DNA of 64,000 nucleotides from NCBI GenBank assembly GCA_016713905.1, contig JADJOE010000002.1, positions 1-64,000 of the forward strand. The letters run 5' to 3'. This document shows positions 28,392 through 36,983 of the stretch, one piece after another. Made by a program: the position numbers and the translations under genes. Position 1 is the stretch's first letter, and every line of letters begins with the position of its first letter. Below the pieces are notes generated by a model. That model was not told where the DNA came from. It worked only from the letters and a program-made list of their open reading frames with translations, and ran no database searches. This DNA comes from Candidatus Vicinibacter proximus (GTDB lineage: Bacteria > Bacteroidota > Bacteroidia > Chitinophagales > Saprospiraceae).

Positions 28392-30083
28392 TTATTTAAT
28401 CATTGAAAAATATTCTGCAATTGGACCAAGGGTCAAAACAGGAAAGAAAGCCAATGCTGCTACAATTGCTATTACTGCAAATACCATTAAGCCAAAAGTT
28501 GCCGTATCGGTTTTTAGAGTTCCATTTCCTTCAGGTATGTATTTTTTACTTGCCAAAATACCTGCAATAGCTACGGGTCCAATGATTGGAATGTATCTTC
28601 CCAACAACATTAAAATACCACACGTTATATTCCAAAAAGGGGTATTATCTCCAAGACCTTCAAAACCACTGCCATTGTTGGCACTGGATGAAGTAAATTC
28701 ATAGAGCATTTGACTAAATCCATGAAAATTAGGATTACTTAAAGTAGAAGATGTTAAATTTGGAAATGCAGTAGCTAAGGCAGTACCAACTAAGATAAGA
28801 AATGGATGCAGTAGTGCAATGATCATGGCTATTTTCATTTCCTTAGCCTCCACTTTTTTGCCAAGAAATTCAGGTGTTCTTCCCACCATTAGACCACTTA
28901 TAAAGACAGCAAGAATAATAAAAATGTAAAAATTCAATATCCCTACACCACAACCCCCATAAAAGGAATTTATCATCATGGCAATCATTTGATTCATACC
29001 ACTTATTGGTGTAAAACTATCATGCATGGCGTTCACACTACCGGTTGAAATTACAGTAGTTGCAATGCTCCAATAGGCCGATGCAACAGAACCAAAACGA
29101 ACTTCCTTGCCTTCCATACTTCCCATTTCTTGAGAGATGCCCATTTTATAAAGTGCAGGGTTACCTTGCATTTCAAAATAAATAGTAGGAATAGAAAGTA
29201 ATAAAAAACCTACGGTCATTACACCAAAAATCATCCAAGATAATCTGCGCCTTTTTGTTACAAATCCAAGTGCAAAAATCAATGCTATTGGTATAAGCAT
29301 TTGGGTAACCATCTCTACAATATTTGTAAAGTAGTTTGGGTTTTCTAAAGGATGTGCAGAATTTGTACCAAAGAAACCTCCACCATTTGTGCCCAAATGT
29401 TTTATGGCAACAAATGCAGCTACTGGACCTCTGCTTACCTGAACGGTATCTCCCTCCAAACTGATCATGGTATCCTTCCCTTCAAAATTCATAGGAACTC
29501 CATTGAATACTAATAATACTGACACTACAAAAGCTAAAGGCAATAAAATCCTCGTACAGCTTCTAATAAAATAGGAATAAAAATTTCCCAATGTGGATAA
29601 TGTCTTTTCCTTCATGGCAACAAAGACCACCACTGCAATTGCAATTCCGGTACCGGCACTGATAAATTGCCAAAGCATAAGAATAAGTTGGCCAAGATAA
29701 GATATGCCAGTTTCACCGGAATAGTGTTGAAGGTTGGTGTTGGTGACAAAACTTACAGAAGTGTTGAATGCCAAATCTGGACTCATACTTGGGTTTTGGT
29801 CAGGATTAAGTGGCAACCATGCCATATTGGTCAGTACCATCATTGAAAGAATGAACCAAAATACATTGATGGTTAACAAGGCAACCAAATGTTGTTTCCA
29901 GTTCATTTCCCTGGATGGGTCTATCCCGGCCAATTTGAAAAATAACTTATCCAATGGACCAAACAACCAATCAAACCAAGTGGGTTCGTAATTAATGATC
30001 TTTCCAATATATCTTCCAAGTGGTATGGCTAATACCACTACAATCAAAAACATCAATATTACACCAATAATTTCTGCGTTCAT
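28392..30083 (-). CDS. kdpA: Potassium-transporting ATPase subunit A
   Basis: The 563-residue K+-binding, channel-like subunit with about ten membrane helices and four pore-loop repeats. Visible pore-region motifs are FVTNTNLQHYSGE, HLGTNGGGFFGTNSAHPLENPN-type sequence in the second repeat (positions about 29,340-29,420), and TSSSANNGSGFEGL in the fourth. It starts 3 nt after kdpF. Length and motif spacing are normal, so the complex looks functional. Confidence 0.98.
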   Translation of the reverse strand: MNAEIIGVILMFLIVVVLAIPLGRYIGKIINYEPTWFDWLFGPLDKLFFKLAGIDPSREMNWKQHLVALLTINVFWFILSMMVLTNMAWLPLNPDQNPSMSPDLAFNTSVSFVTNTNLQHYSGETGISYLGQLILMLWQFISAGTGIAIAVVVFVAMKEKTLSTLGNFYSYFIRSCTRILLPLAFVVSVLLVFNGVPMNFEGKDTMISLEGDTVQVSRGPVAAFVAIKHLGTNGGGFFGTNSAHPLENPNYFTNIVEMVTQMLIPIALIFALGFVTKRRRLSWMIFGVMTVGFLLLSIPTIYFEMQGNPALYKMGISQEMGSMEGKEVRFGSVASAYWSIATTVISTGSVNAMHDSFTPISGMNQMIAMMINSFYGGCGVGILNFYIFIILAVFISGLMVGRTPEFLGKKVEAKEMKIAMIIALLHPFLILVGTALATAFPNLTSSTLSNPNFHGFSQMLYEFTSSSANNGSGFEGLGDNTPFWNITCGILMLLGRYIPIIGPVAIAGILASKKYIPEGNGTLKTDTATFGLMVFAVIAIVAALAFFPVLTLGPIAEYFSMIK

Positions 30084-30086
30084 TTG

Positions 30087-30164
30087 TTAAAATTTTTCTG
30101 GTTTAAGCAACACATAGCACATATAAGCGAATACAGCCAAGGAGACAAAGAATAATAATATCAT
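30087..30164 (-). CDS. kdpF: KdpF small membrane subunit (25 aa)
   Basis: A 25-codon ORF from the ATG at 30164 to TAA at 30087. Its single hydrophobic helix (LLFFVSLAVFAYMCYVLL) is followed by KPEKF, the hallmark C-terminus of KdpF. It sits 3 nt upstream of kdpA, the canonical position. KdpF packs between KdpA and KdpB and stabilises the complex. It is too short for usual gene callers. Confidence 0.9.
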   Translation of the reverse strand: MILLFFVSLAVFAYMCYVLLKPEKF

Positions 30165-30168
30165 GGTT

Positions 30169-30252
30169 TCAAATTTTTTCAAAGAAATCAATTAGTTTAA
30201 AAAATATTATAAAGCCCGTAATTCCAATTATTAAGAATAAAATAGTCATCAT
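30169..30252 (-). CDS. 27-aa membrane microprotein upstream of kdpF
   Basis: An ORF of 27 codons from the first of two consecutive ATGs (30252) to TGA at 30169, ending 4 nt before the kdpF ATG. It encodes one hydrophobic helix (MTILFLIIGITGFIIFFKL) and a charged amphipathic tail, IDFFEKI. The same layout as kdpF (helix, Lys-containing tail) and the operon spacing suggest a second accessory microprotein of the Kdp complex. The two reading frames are distinct, so it is not an extension of kdpF. I recall similar short ORFs ending in FFEKI beside Bacteroidota kdp genes, but have no confirmed family name. Confidence 0.6.
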   Translation of the reverse strand: MMTILFLIIGITGFIIFFKLIDFFEKI

Positions 30253-30329
30253 TATAAACTCATTTTTTTAATTAAACATTTTTCCTATTTATCCCACAAT
30301 GAATTTTATGCCATTGTAGAGTTTTTGTT

Positions 30330-30617
30330 CTATAAGCCTGGTGAATAGATTTGTTTATCATATTCAAATTTCAATGTACTAGGAAAAAATTCCTTCACAT
30401 CATAATGATAAATCTCCAATAAAATAGATACAGAATAAACATATTCAATAGCTATGGCATCTCTAATTTCTGTGGAACTGGATTTGAATATTGTCTCCAT
30501 TTTCAGCAGACAATTTTTCACTTCTTTAAGATTACCATTTTTTATAAAGAAAATTGTATCCTCGGCAAATTTTTGGATTTGATTATAAATGTGTTTTGAA
30601 CCTTTCCTGGTTTCCAT
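30330..30617 (-). CDS. Small soluble protein between the kdp regulator and kdpF (DUF7674-like)
   Basis: A protein of 95 residues from the ATG at 30617; the frame is also open to a TTG at 30665 (111 codons), but that extension overlaps promoter-like A+T-rich sequence. It is predicted to be all-helical and soluble, with no signal peptide. The pattern KNGNLKEVKNCLLKMETIF, then AIAIEYVYSVSILLEIYH and FFPSTLKFEYDKQI, resembles small DUF7674-type proteins that I associate with Bacteroidota kdp loci; that name is from memory and uncertain. Its position suggests a role in Kdp regulation. It lies 165 nt after the regulator. Confidence 0.6.
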   Translation of the reverse strand: METRKGSKHIYNQIQKFAEDTIFFIKNGNLKEVKNCLLKMETIFKSSSTEIRDAIAIEYVYSVSILLEIYHYDVKEFFPSTLKFEYDKQIYSPGL

Positions 30618-30760
30618 AATTGAGATATAAATAATTCTATTTAGACAGTCCAAATTATAATCCAAAAAGTGATCCCTGTATCAAACTCACTGTAATTCAA
30701 TACAATATATAATTATTTAGAAAAAGACAGTTCTAAATCCCTTTCAAAATGACAGCCTTC

Positions 30761-30781
30761 ACCATAGCATTTTGCTATGGT
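30761..30781 (-). terminator. Perfect 8-bp hairpin after the kdp regulator gene
   Basis: ACCATAGC and GCTATGGT flank a 5-nt loop, starting directly after the stop codon of the sigma-54-type regulator. There is no T-tract on the minus strand after it, so it could be a weak terminator, an mRNA 3' end stabiliser or an operator for the downstream genes. Confidence 0.45.
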
Positions 30782-32125
30782 TTAACTAATTTTATACTCT
30801 TCAATTTTCCTGTACAAGGTGGTTAGAGCAATATTAAGTAACTCAGCTGCTCTGGTTTTGTTACCGTTAGTATAGTTTAGTACTTTCTGTATATGTATTT
30901 TTTCCGCACTCGCCAGATCGAAAGCAGAAAGTTGACTTTGCTTACTGTGCAATGTAATTTGATGAAATTCTTGTGGAAGTGAGTCCAGATCAAGAGTATC
31001 TCCACTGGTTAATATTACACTTCTTTCTATAATATTTTTAAGTTCTCTAATGTTGCCATTCCAAGGATGATGCTTTAAAGATTCTAAAAAATCATTTGAA
31101 ATGTGATTAATTTTTTTATTGTTTCTGGTTGAATATATCTTGAGAAAGTAATTTGCTAAAAGTTCAATATCTGAAATTCTCTCCCGAAGGGCAGGCAAAT
31201 GAATCTGAAATACAGAGATTCGATAAAATAAATCCTGCCTGAAATGCCCTGCATTTATCTCATTCTGTAAATCACGATTCGTCGCTGCTATAATTCGAAC
31301 ATTTACTTTGGTTGGCTTGCTTTCGCCAATTTTCAAAAATTCTCCGGTTTCAATCACCCGTAGTAATTTGACTTGAAGATCCAAGGGCATTTCACCGATT
31401 TCATCTAAAAAAATAGTCCCATTGTTGGCCTCTTCAAACAGCCCTTTTTGATCATTGTGTGCCCCTGTAAATGAACCGGCCTTATGCCCAAACATTTCAC
31501 TGTCCAATAAATCTTTGCTAAATGCAGAACAATTTATGGCCACAAAACTTTTTTGCTTTCGCTTGCTCTCCTGATGAATAGCCTGTGCAAAAATTTCTTT
31601 TCCTGTGCCGGTTTCCCCAGTAAGCAAAACTGTTGTATCCGTCTCCGTCACTTTTCTAGCGAGCTCAATAGATTTTTGGATGGCTTTGGATGTGCCTACA
31701 ATGTTATTAAAGCTGTGCTTATCACCCAATTGCTTCTCTAAATGCTTTACTCTTTTAGCCAATTCCACCTTTTCCATTGCCCTGAAAAGCAAGGGTATTA
31801 TTTTATTATTGTCGTCTCCCTTAGTAATGTAGTCAAATGCGCCATTTTTAATCGCCTGTACCCCATCATTTATATTACCATGAGCGGTCAACAGTATTAC
31901 CTCAGTTAGCGGAAATCTGCTTTTTACACTTTTGACAAACTCCACACCATTTCCATCCGGCAATCTCACATCGCATAACACTACATCAAAATCCGCTGCC
32001 TCCAATTTTTTATTTGCGGACTTACAATCAGGAGCCTCAGTAACCAAAAAACCTTCCAGACCAATTATCCTAGCCAACAAGGTTCTAAGCTTGTCTTCAT
32101 CGTCAATGATCAATACTTTATTCAA
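30782..32125 (-). CDS. Sigma-54-type (NtrC family) response regulator of the kdp locus
   Basis: The 447-residue product has a receiver domain at residues 1-120 with phospho-acceptor Asp52 (VVLCDVRLPDG). An AAA+ domain covers about 140-375 with Walker A GETGTGKE, the sigma-54 contact loop as GSFTGA instead of GAFTGA, and Walker B GTIFLDEIGEM. A Fis-type helix-turn-helix ends the protein (NKTRAAELLNIALTTLYRKI). E. coli uses an OmpR-type KdpE instead; here the regulator implies sigma-54 control of kdp. The start is a TTG at 32125, 22 nt after a -7 element. I found no good -24/-12 site nearby: a TGGCAT lies in 30300-30325 but lacks the -12 GC. Confidence 0.92.
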   Translation of the reverse strand: MNKVLIIDDEDKLRTLLARIIGLEGFLVTEAPDCKSANKKLEAADFDVVLCDVRLPDGNGVEFVKSVKSRFPLTEVILLTAHGNINDGVQAIKNGAFDYITKGDDNNKIIPLLFRAMEKVELAKRVKHLEKQLGDKHSFNNIVGTSKAIQKSIELARKVTETDTTVLLTGETGTGKEIFAQAIHQESKRKQKSFVAINCSAFSKDLLDSEMFGHKAGSFTGAHNDQKGLFEEANNGTIFLDEIGEMPLDLQVKLLRVIETGEFLKIGESKPTKVNVRIIAATNRDLQNEINAGHFRQDLFYRISVFQIHLPALRERISDIELLANYFLKIYSTRNNKKINHISNDFLESLKHHPWNGNIRELKNIIERSVILTSGDTLDLDSLPQEFHQITLHSKQSQLSAFDLASAEKIHIQKVLNYTNGNKTRAAELLNIALTTLYRKIEEYKIS

Positions 32126-32560
32126 ATCAGATTAATTCTTTGTTTGCAAAGTTAATACTATTCAATTATGCAAAACATTAAAAGGCATAATTGATTTCAA
32201 AGAATTGCTTCTGACAAGACAAAGATTCTCAAGAAAAATACCATGGATTCAGAACGTTGAATTTTACAAACCATTTATAATAATTTTATGAGTAAAGGTT
32301 GCAATCATTAATTTTTAAAAAGCAATCAAAAGTAAACTTCAAATCCATAAGTCTTTAAACCATAAAAAGAATATAATCATTTTGAAATCAAATAGCATTC
32401 CACCAAATTCCTAAAAATGCCTGTTGAATAATTATTGAAAATCTCATTTCAAAATTTCAATACAAACCAAATAAATAGATTGCTAAAATAAATTTTTCAT
32501 ATAGCCTTACGATTTTTATTGCAGGATCAAAAAAAATCATTGATAACTTTTAAATCCAAT
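32126..32560. other. A+T-rich intergenic region between the kdp regulator and a giant T9SS gene
   Basis: 435 nt without a supported gene. It holds the regulator promoter at its left end (32147-32174). At its right end a T8 tract on the minus strand (about 32528-32535) follows the giant gene's stop, without a convincing stem. I see nothing else in it. Confidence 0.6.
32147..32174 (-). promoter_or_regulatory. Putative promoter of the kdp regulator (TTTG-N16-TAACTTTG)
   Basis: Minus-strand TTTG at 32174-32171 and TAACTTTG at 32154-32147, spaced 16 nt, slightly short for the consensus. The leader to the TTG start would be about 15 nt. Confidence 0.45.
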
Positions 32561-35500
32561 TTAGCGCACCAATGTTGCATCTCCAGAAATTTTATGACTT
32601 TCATTTGCTTTGTCACGCCATTCAACCAAATAAACATATACAGCAGGACTGGACTCACGACCTCTAAAATTTCCATCCCACCCAAGTTGAGGATCATTTG
32701 GAAGAAAATTTCTTAGACTATAAACCATTTCCCCCCATCTGTCAAAAATCATGAAATTGTCTATCTTCTTTACTTCAGGACTGGAAAATACCGATAGCTT
32801 GTCATTCACACCATCCCCATTGGGAGAAAACACATTAGGAACCCAAACATCATCGTTCCTACGAATCAGCAAATAGAGAAAATGGAGTGAATCGCAGCCT
32901 TGAGAAGATCTTAAACTAGATATATAGGATCCACTTTCTTCATAAAACTCATTTGTTGCAGGCCAAAAATATTTCTCAAACACACACAGCGTGTCATAAA
33001 AAGTGTAATCCGGCAAAATGGTCAATTTCAATTGGTATACAGAATCACATCCATATTTGGTTTTATAGTCTAAGGTGATTTCTTCACTTTTTCTATAAGT
33101 TTTACCATTTACCGGCCAGATATATTCCTTGCAATTTTCTACCACTTCAGTGTTTAAATACCCTGATCGAATCTTAAGATTTACTTCAACTACAGAATCA
33201 CAACCTCTGCTGCTTGCACCGGGTAATTGTACAAATCCTGAACCTACTTGCTCATCAAATGATTTACCTGCAATGATTATTTTCTCCCCTGGACAAACTG
33301 CTGTATCTATTCTTGAAACAGGTATCGGATAAAATTTCAAATTAACAGATACAATGGAATCACATCCATTAATACTGGAATTATTAATAATAATCTTACC
33401 GTTTCTCTTTGAATCATTAAATACCGTATTCCCGATGGAAACACTTTGTCCTGCACAAACAGTAGTATCTAAATTCCCTTCAGGAACGGGATAAAATCTA
33501 AGATCTATTAAAGTTGCAGAATCACAACCATATTGACTTGCACCTGGAAAAATCACCGTTCCGCTTTGATTTGCTTCATTGAAAATAGTGTTTCCAATTT
33601 TCATACTTTCACCAAAACATATAATTGTATCCAATTCACCAATTGGCAATGGGTAGAAGGAAACATTTACGACAACAGAAGAATCGCATCCGTTCTGACC
33701 GGCAGATGAAAAGATAACTTTACCATTGCTATTTGCTTCATTAAATACTTTATTGCCTACCGTTATTTTTTCACCTTTACAAATTGTAGTATCCAAAATT
33801 GAAGAGGGCGTTTGGTAAAAATCCAAATTAACCGTGACCAAAGAATCACAACCATATTGACTTACTCCCAGAAGCTTCATTAGTCCTTTGGGATTGCTAT
33901 TGTCAAATGTAATGCCACCAAGGTTAATTTTCGCCCCGGAACAAATGGTTGTATCAAAAACTGACATTGGAATTGGATGAAATCCAACATAAACCTCTAT
34001 AACTGAATCGCAACCAAATTGATTTGCTCCTTTCAATATCACTGTCCCACTATGATTGACTTCATTAAAATTGGTGTTGCCAATTGTAATTGAATCTCCT
34101 TTACAAATCATGGTGTTAAAAGTGAAATTTGTTAGGGGAAGTATTTCTACATTAACTTCAAGAATAGAATCACAAACATCCGTCAAATTTCCATGAATGA
34201 CTACTGTGTCAAATGTTTTTTCTTTAGAGAACCAAACACCTCCCAAAAAAAGTGAATCTGCTGGACATAAACTTATTGTCACTTTTTGCACAGACCATGG
34301 ATAACAGGAATGTAAACCAAAATCCAGAGAAAAATCATTTTCTCCTTCCTTTCCGGTTTTATAATTCAGTACGATCTTGCCATTAAAATAACTGGGAAGT
34401 GGTAAGTTTTTGGATGCATCAGAATCATTTTCTGAATTTCCAAAATTAATTCTTGACCTGAATGTGGTTGCAACATATTGCACGCTGTCAATTACCAATA
34501 CATTTTTGACATAATCGGAGTCTGCACCAATCTGCAGAAAATATTCTGTCGTTGGCTCAAGGTCTTGGAAGATGTATAGTCCGTTAGCGTCCGTAAGTGT
34601 ACCTTTAATGAACTGACCGGCAGAATCATATAGTTGCACTGGGATTTTTTCCAATGGTTTTTCACCAGGATCCTGGATCCCATCCTGATCTGCATCACTC
34701 CAAATGTAATTTCCAATCGAAACGCCAATGCCTTTGGTTTGAGAAGAACCGATGAGTAATTCAATATCTCCCAATCCGGATGACTTTCCAAATGTTCCAT
34801 TCTCTCCGGAAAAAATATTATAGTTCACTTTTTTAGTACCGTTGGAATTATCCAGTTGACTCCAACCATTAGACCACACGCTACTTGGATCCATAAGTGT
34901 AGACAAAACAGTGTTGTAACTTGGATGCACTGCTAGGGCCCCTAAGGCACCTTCCTGATGTCCGGAAAATCCATCCTGATAATAAAATTCTCCATCACAA
35001 ATTCCCTGGCCATTGTTGGCCCCAAGAGTGGTATAAAATCCTGAGGTTGCATTTTGCTCCAATAAATAATTTCCTTTCAGTTGAAAAAGTCTTAAAACAT
35101 CTCCTCCGGCAAAAGTTAAATATCGAAAATTATCATTTGACTTTGTCCCGTAATCTCTTCCTCCTGTTTGATAACCATAGCGATCACCTAAAGCTAAAAT
35201 CATATTACCATCTGAATCAAATTCAATATCAGACAATATTGGTACAGGACCACATACTACCTCGCCATTCAAATGTGCACCATAAAAGTCAAAGGTCCAG
35301 GGTCTGAAATAATTACAATGCACATCATATAAACTCCCTTTTATGTAATTCAAATCAAATGAAACAATTTCTGTAAACGCTCCACTTTCAAAGGTGTAAA
35401 CAATTGCCTTAAGATCATCCCGCTTTTGTGTGGATTCAGCAGAACACACTCCGCCTACATGCAATTTTCCATACTTGTATTTCAATCCCCATGGACGCCA

Positions 35501-36919
35501 GTCTCCTGCGGTGGAACATCCCGGATCCGGAATTGGAATTTCTTTGACTCTGTCCAAAGTAATGGGAAGTTTTAATGGATTACCTATGGCAATAACAATT
35601 AAGGATCTGTTATACAAATTCACAGCATAGAGCGTATCGCCTGTGTCATTTATGTCGAGATCTCCCATGCCCCATTTACCAACAAGATCAAATGCAATGG
35701 AATCATGAGTTGCCTGATTCGGACTTAACGGCAGATTACGTACCATTAATTTCTCATCCCCGGTTTCTATGCCAAAATCATCGAGGTTAAGCAATAATTT
35801 GCTGTTCCCATAATATTTATATCCGGGGCTAAATGGTGGGTTCGGCAAAAAACCGTTTAAATCCGAATAATAAATAGCCCCCAATCCCGCAGGTCCTACA
35901 GCAGACTGTCTTTTAAGAAATGCACTGGAATACAATAAACCTGTTTGTTTTTGATAGGCAAGTCCCCATACTGCACCTATCTCACCTGCACTTGCCGGAT
36001 GATAATTGCCATTTGGACCTATGCGAGGTCCTCCTTCAGTAGTATTGTATCTGTTTGCTATGATGGCCGGCTCAATAAATGCAGGGCTGGTAGTATCCAA
36101 AGAATTGCCTTTTGTAAATCGGGAAGTAACAATCCATGGATTTTCATCTACCAAATCAAACACATTAAAAACACCCAGACTAACATTACAATTACCTACA
36201 GTGGATATCTGTGTCCGTGTATGGTTGTCTGGTCCCGGAATTGCATCAAATAGTCCTGTTGGTACCTGGAACTCCACCCTTAGTTTTGTACCCGAAGGAA
36301 TTCCACCTACAGACCATTTTCCTTCTGTACGCGTAGTCGTTGTTGCAACCAGTTGTTTGTTGTCATTAAATAATCTTACCTCTATTCCCTGCCTGCCGCT
36401 TTCTGAAATATCCTGAATGCCATTGTTGTTATAATCTGAATAAACTTTTCCTCCGATGGTTTGTGTCCCTGAGCAGCCAGGAGGATCACACTTGGAAGGA
36501 AGCAAAACATTCATTCCTGTGGCTTTACAACTTCCAGAGGTGAACTCAGCATCCACAACATAACTCCCTCCATCAGGATCCAAAATAAACTGCACATAAG
36601 GAGGGCAACCTTTCATGAAAGGATTGTACAATTTTGTCTGACCTTTTAAACTAACTTGAATTTTTGAACCCACTATTGGTTCTGTCCACTCAAGAAAAAC
36701 TGCCACCAAAACTTTTGAACGATTTCCTGTATGCATTCCATATTCGCAATCTCCTACAACAACTTTACTAATTTTCAAATCGCACGCAACTTTAGATCGC
36801 AGAAAATTTGTTCTGTATCCTTCAGAACCATGACCATACACCGCCTTCATATCAAAAGGATTTCCTGTTATGAAAACAAGAAATACAATCATCAAGATCA
36901 AATATTTCATTTTGTGCAT
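32561..36919 (-). CDS. Giant repeat protein with SdrD B-like domains and T9SS type B sorting domain
   Basis: A 1452-residue secreted protein. A signal peptide occupies about residues 1-28. An SdrD B-like domain lies near 155-235 (VYSDYNNNGIQDISESG). A large beta-rich region at 240-770 reads as a propeller-like module. A second SdrD B-like domain lies near 780-850 (YIWSDADQDGIQDPGEK). Six full repeats of about 62 residues follow at about 900-1250, then two shorter Cys/Trp repeats (EYIWPVNGKTY, KYFWPATNEFY). The C-terminal T9SS type B (gliding-motility-associated) domain is VWVPNVFSPNGDGVND through SGDATLVR. It is probably a surface adhesin or matrix protein (inference). It follows the related 857-residue gene by 64 nt and may be co-transcribed. 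Confidence 0.88.
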   Translation of the reverse strand: MHKMKYLILMIVFLVFITGNPFDMKAVYGHGSEGYRTNFLRSKVACDLKISKVVVGDCEYGMHTGNRSKVLVAVFLEWTEPIVGSKIQVSLKGQTKLYNPFMKGCPPYVQFILDPDGGSYVVDAEFTSGSCKATGMNVLLPSKCDPPGCSGTQTIGGKVYSDYNNNGIQDISESGRQGIEVRLFNDNKQLVATTTTRTEGKWSVGGIPSGTKLRVEFQVPTGLFDAIPGPDNHTRTQISTVGNCNVSLGVFNVFDLVDENPWIVTSRFTKGNSLDTTSPAFIEPAIIANRYNTTEGGPRIGPNGNYHPASAGEIGAVWGLAYQKQTGLLYSSAFLKRQSAVGPAGLGAIYYSDLNGFLPNPPFSPGYKYYGNSKLLLNLDDFGIETGDEKLMVRNLPLSPNQATHDSIAFDLVGKWGMGDLDINDTGDTLYAVNLYNRSLIVIAIGNPLKLPITLDRVKEIPIPDPGCSTAGDWRPWGLKYKYGKLHVGGVCSAESTQKRDDLKAIVYTFESGAFTEIVSFDLNYIKGSLYDVHCNYFRPWTFDFYGAHLNGEVVCGPVPILSDIEFDSDGNMILALGDRYGYQTGGRDYGTKSNDNFRYLTFAGGDVLRLFQLKGNYLLEQNATSGFYTTLGANNGQGICDGEFYYQDGFSGHQEGALGALAVHPSYNTVLSTLMDPSSVWSNGWSQLDNSNGTKKVNYNIFSGENGTFGKSSGLGDIELLIGSSQTKGIGVSIGNYIWSDADQDGIQDPGEKPLEKIPVQLYDSAGQFIKGTLTDANGLYIFQDLEPTTEYFLQIGADSDYVKNVLVIDSVQYVATTFRSRINFGNSENDSDASKNLPLPSYFNGKIVLNYKTGKEGENDFSLDFGLHSCYPWSVQKVTISLCPADSLFLGGVWFSKEKTFDTVVIHGNLTDVCDSILEVNVEILPLTNFTFNTMICKGDSITIGNTNFNEVNHSGTVILKGANQFGCDSVIEVYVGFHPIPMSVFDTTICSGAKINLGGITFDNSNPKGLMKLLGVSQYGCDSLVTVNLDFYQTPSSILDTTICKGEKITVGNKVFNEANSNGKVIFSSAGQNGCDSSVVVNVSFYPLPIGELDTIICFGESMKIGNTIFNEANQSGTVIFPGASQYGCDSATLIDLRFYPVPEGNLDTTVCAGQSVSIGNTVFNDSKRNGKIIINNSSINGCDSIVSVNLKFYPIPVSRIDTAVCPGEKIIIAGKSFDEQVGSGFVQLPGASSRGCDSVVEVNLKIRSGYLNTEVVENCKEYIWPVNGKTYRKSEEITLDYKTKYGCDSVYQLKLTILPDYTFYDTLCVFEKYFWPATNEFYEESGSYISSLRSSQGCDSLHFLYLLIRRNDDVWVPNVFSPNGDGVNDKLSVFSSPEVKKIDNFMIFDRWGEMVYSLRNFLPNDPQLGWDGNFRGRESSPAVYVYLVEWRDKANESHKISGDATLVR
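33150..34170 (-). repeat. Coding tandem repeats, about 62 residues each, ending GCDS
   Basis: Six consecutive protein repeats of the form T-x-x-C-x-G ... IGNxxFNE ... GxVxxxGAxxxGCDSxVxVNLxFYPxP. Every unit carries two Cys, in the TTIC-like start and in GCDS, about 35 residues apart. At the DNA level the copies have diverged, so this is an old protein repeat rather than a recent DNA expansion. Confidence 0.8.
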
Positions 36920-36983
36920 GTCATGAATTTGCTGAATATTCTTTCATAAATTACCAGTTTTAAGAGACTGATTTTTCCAATAA

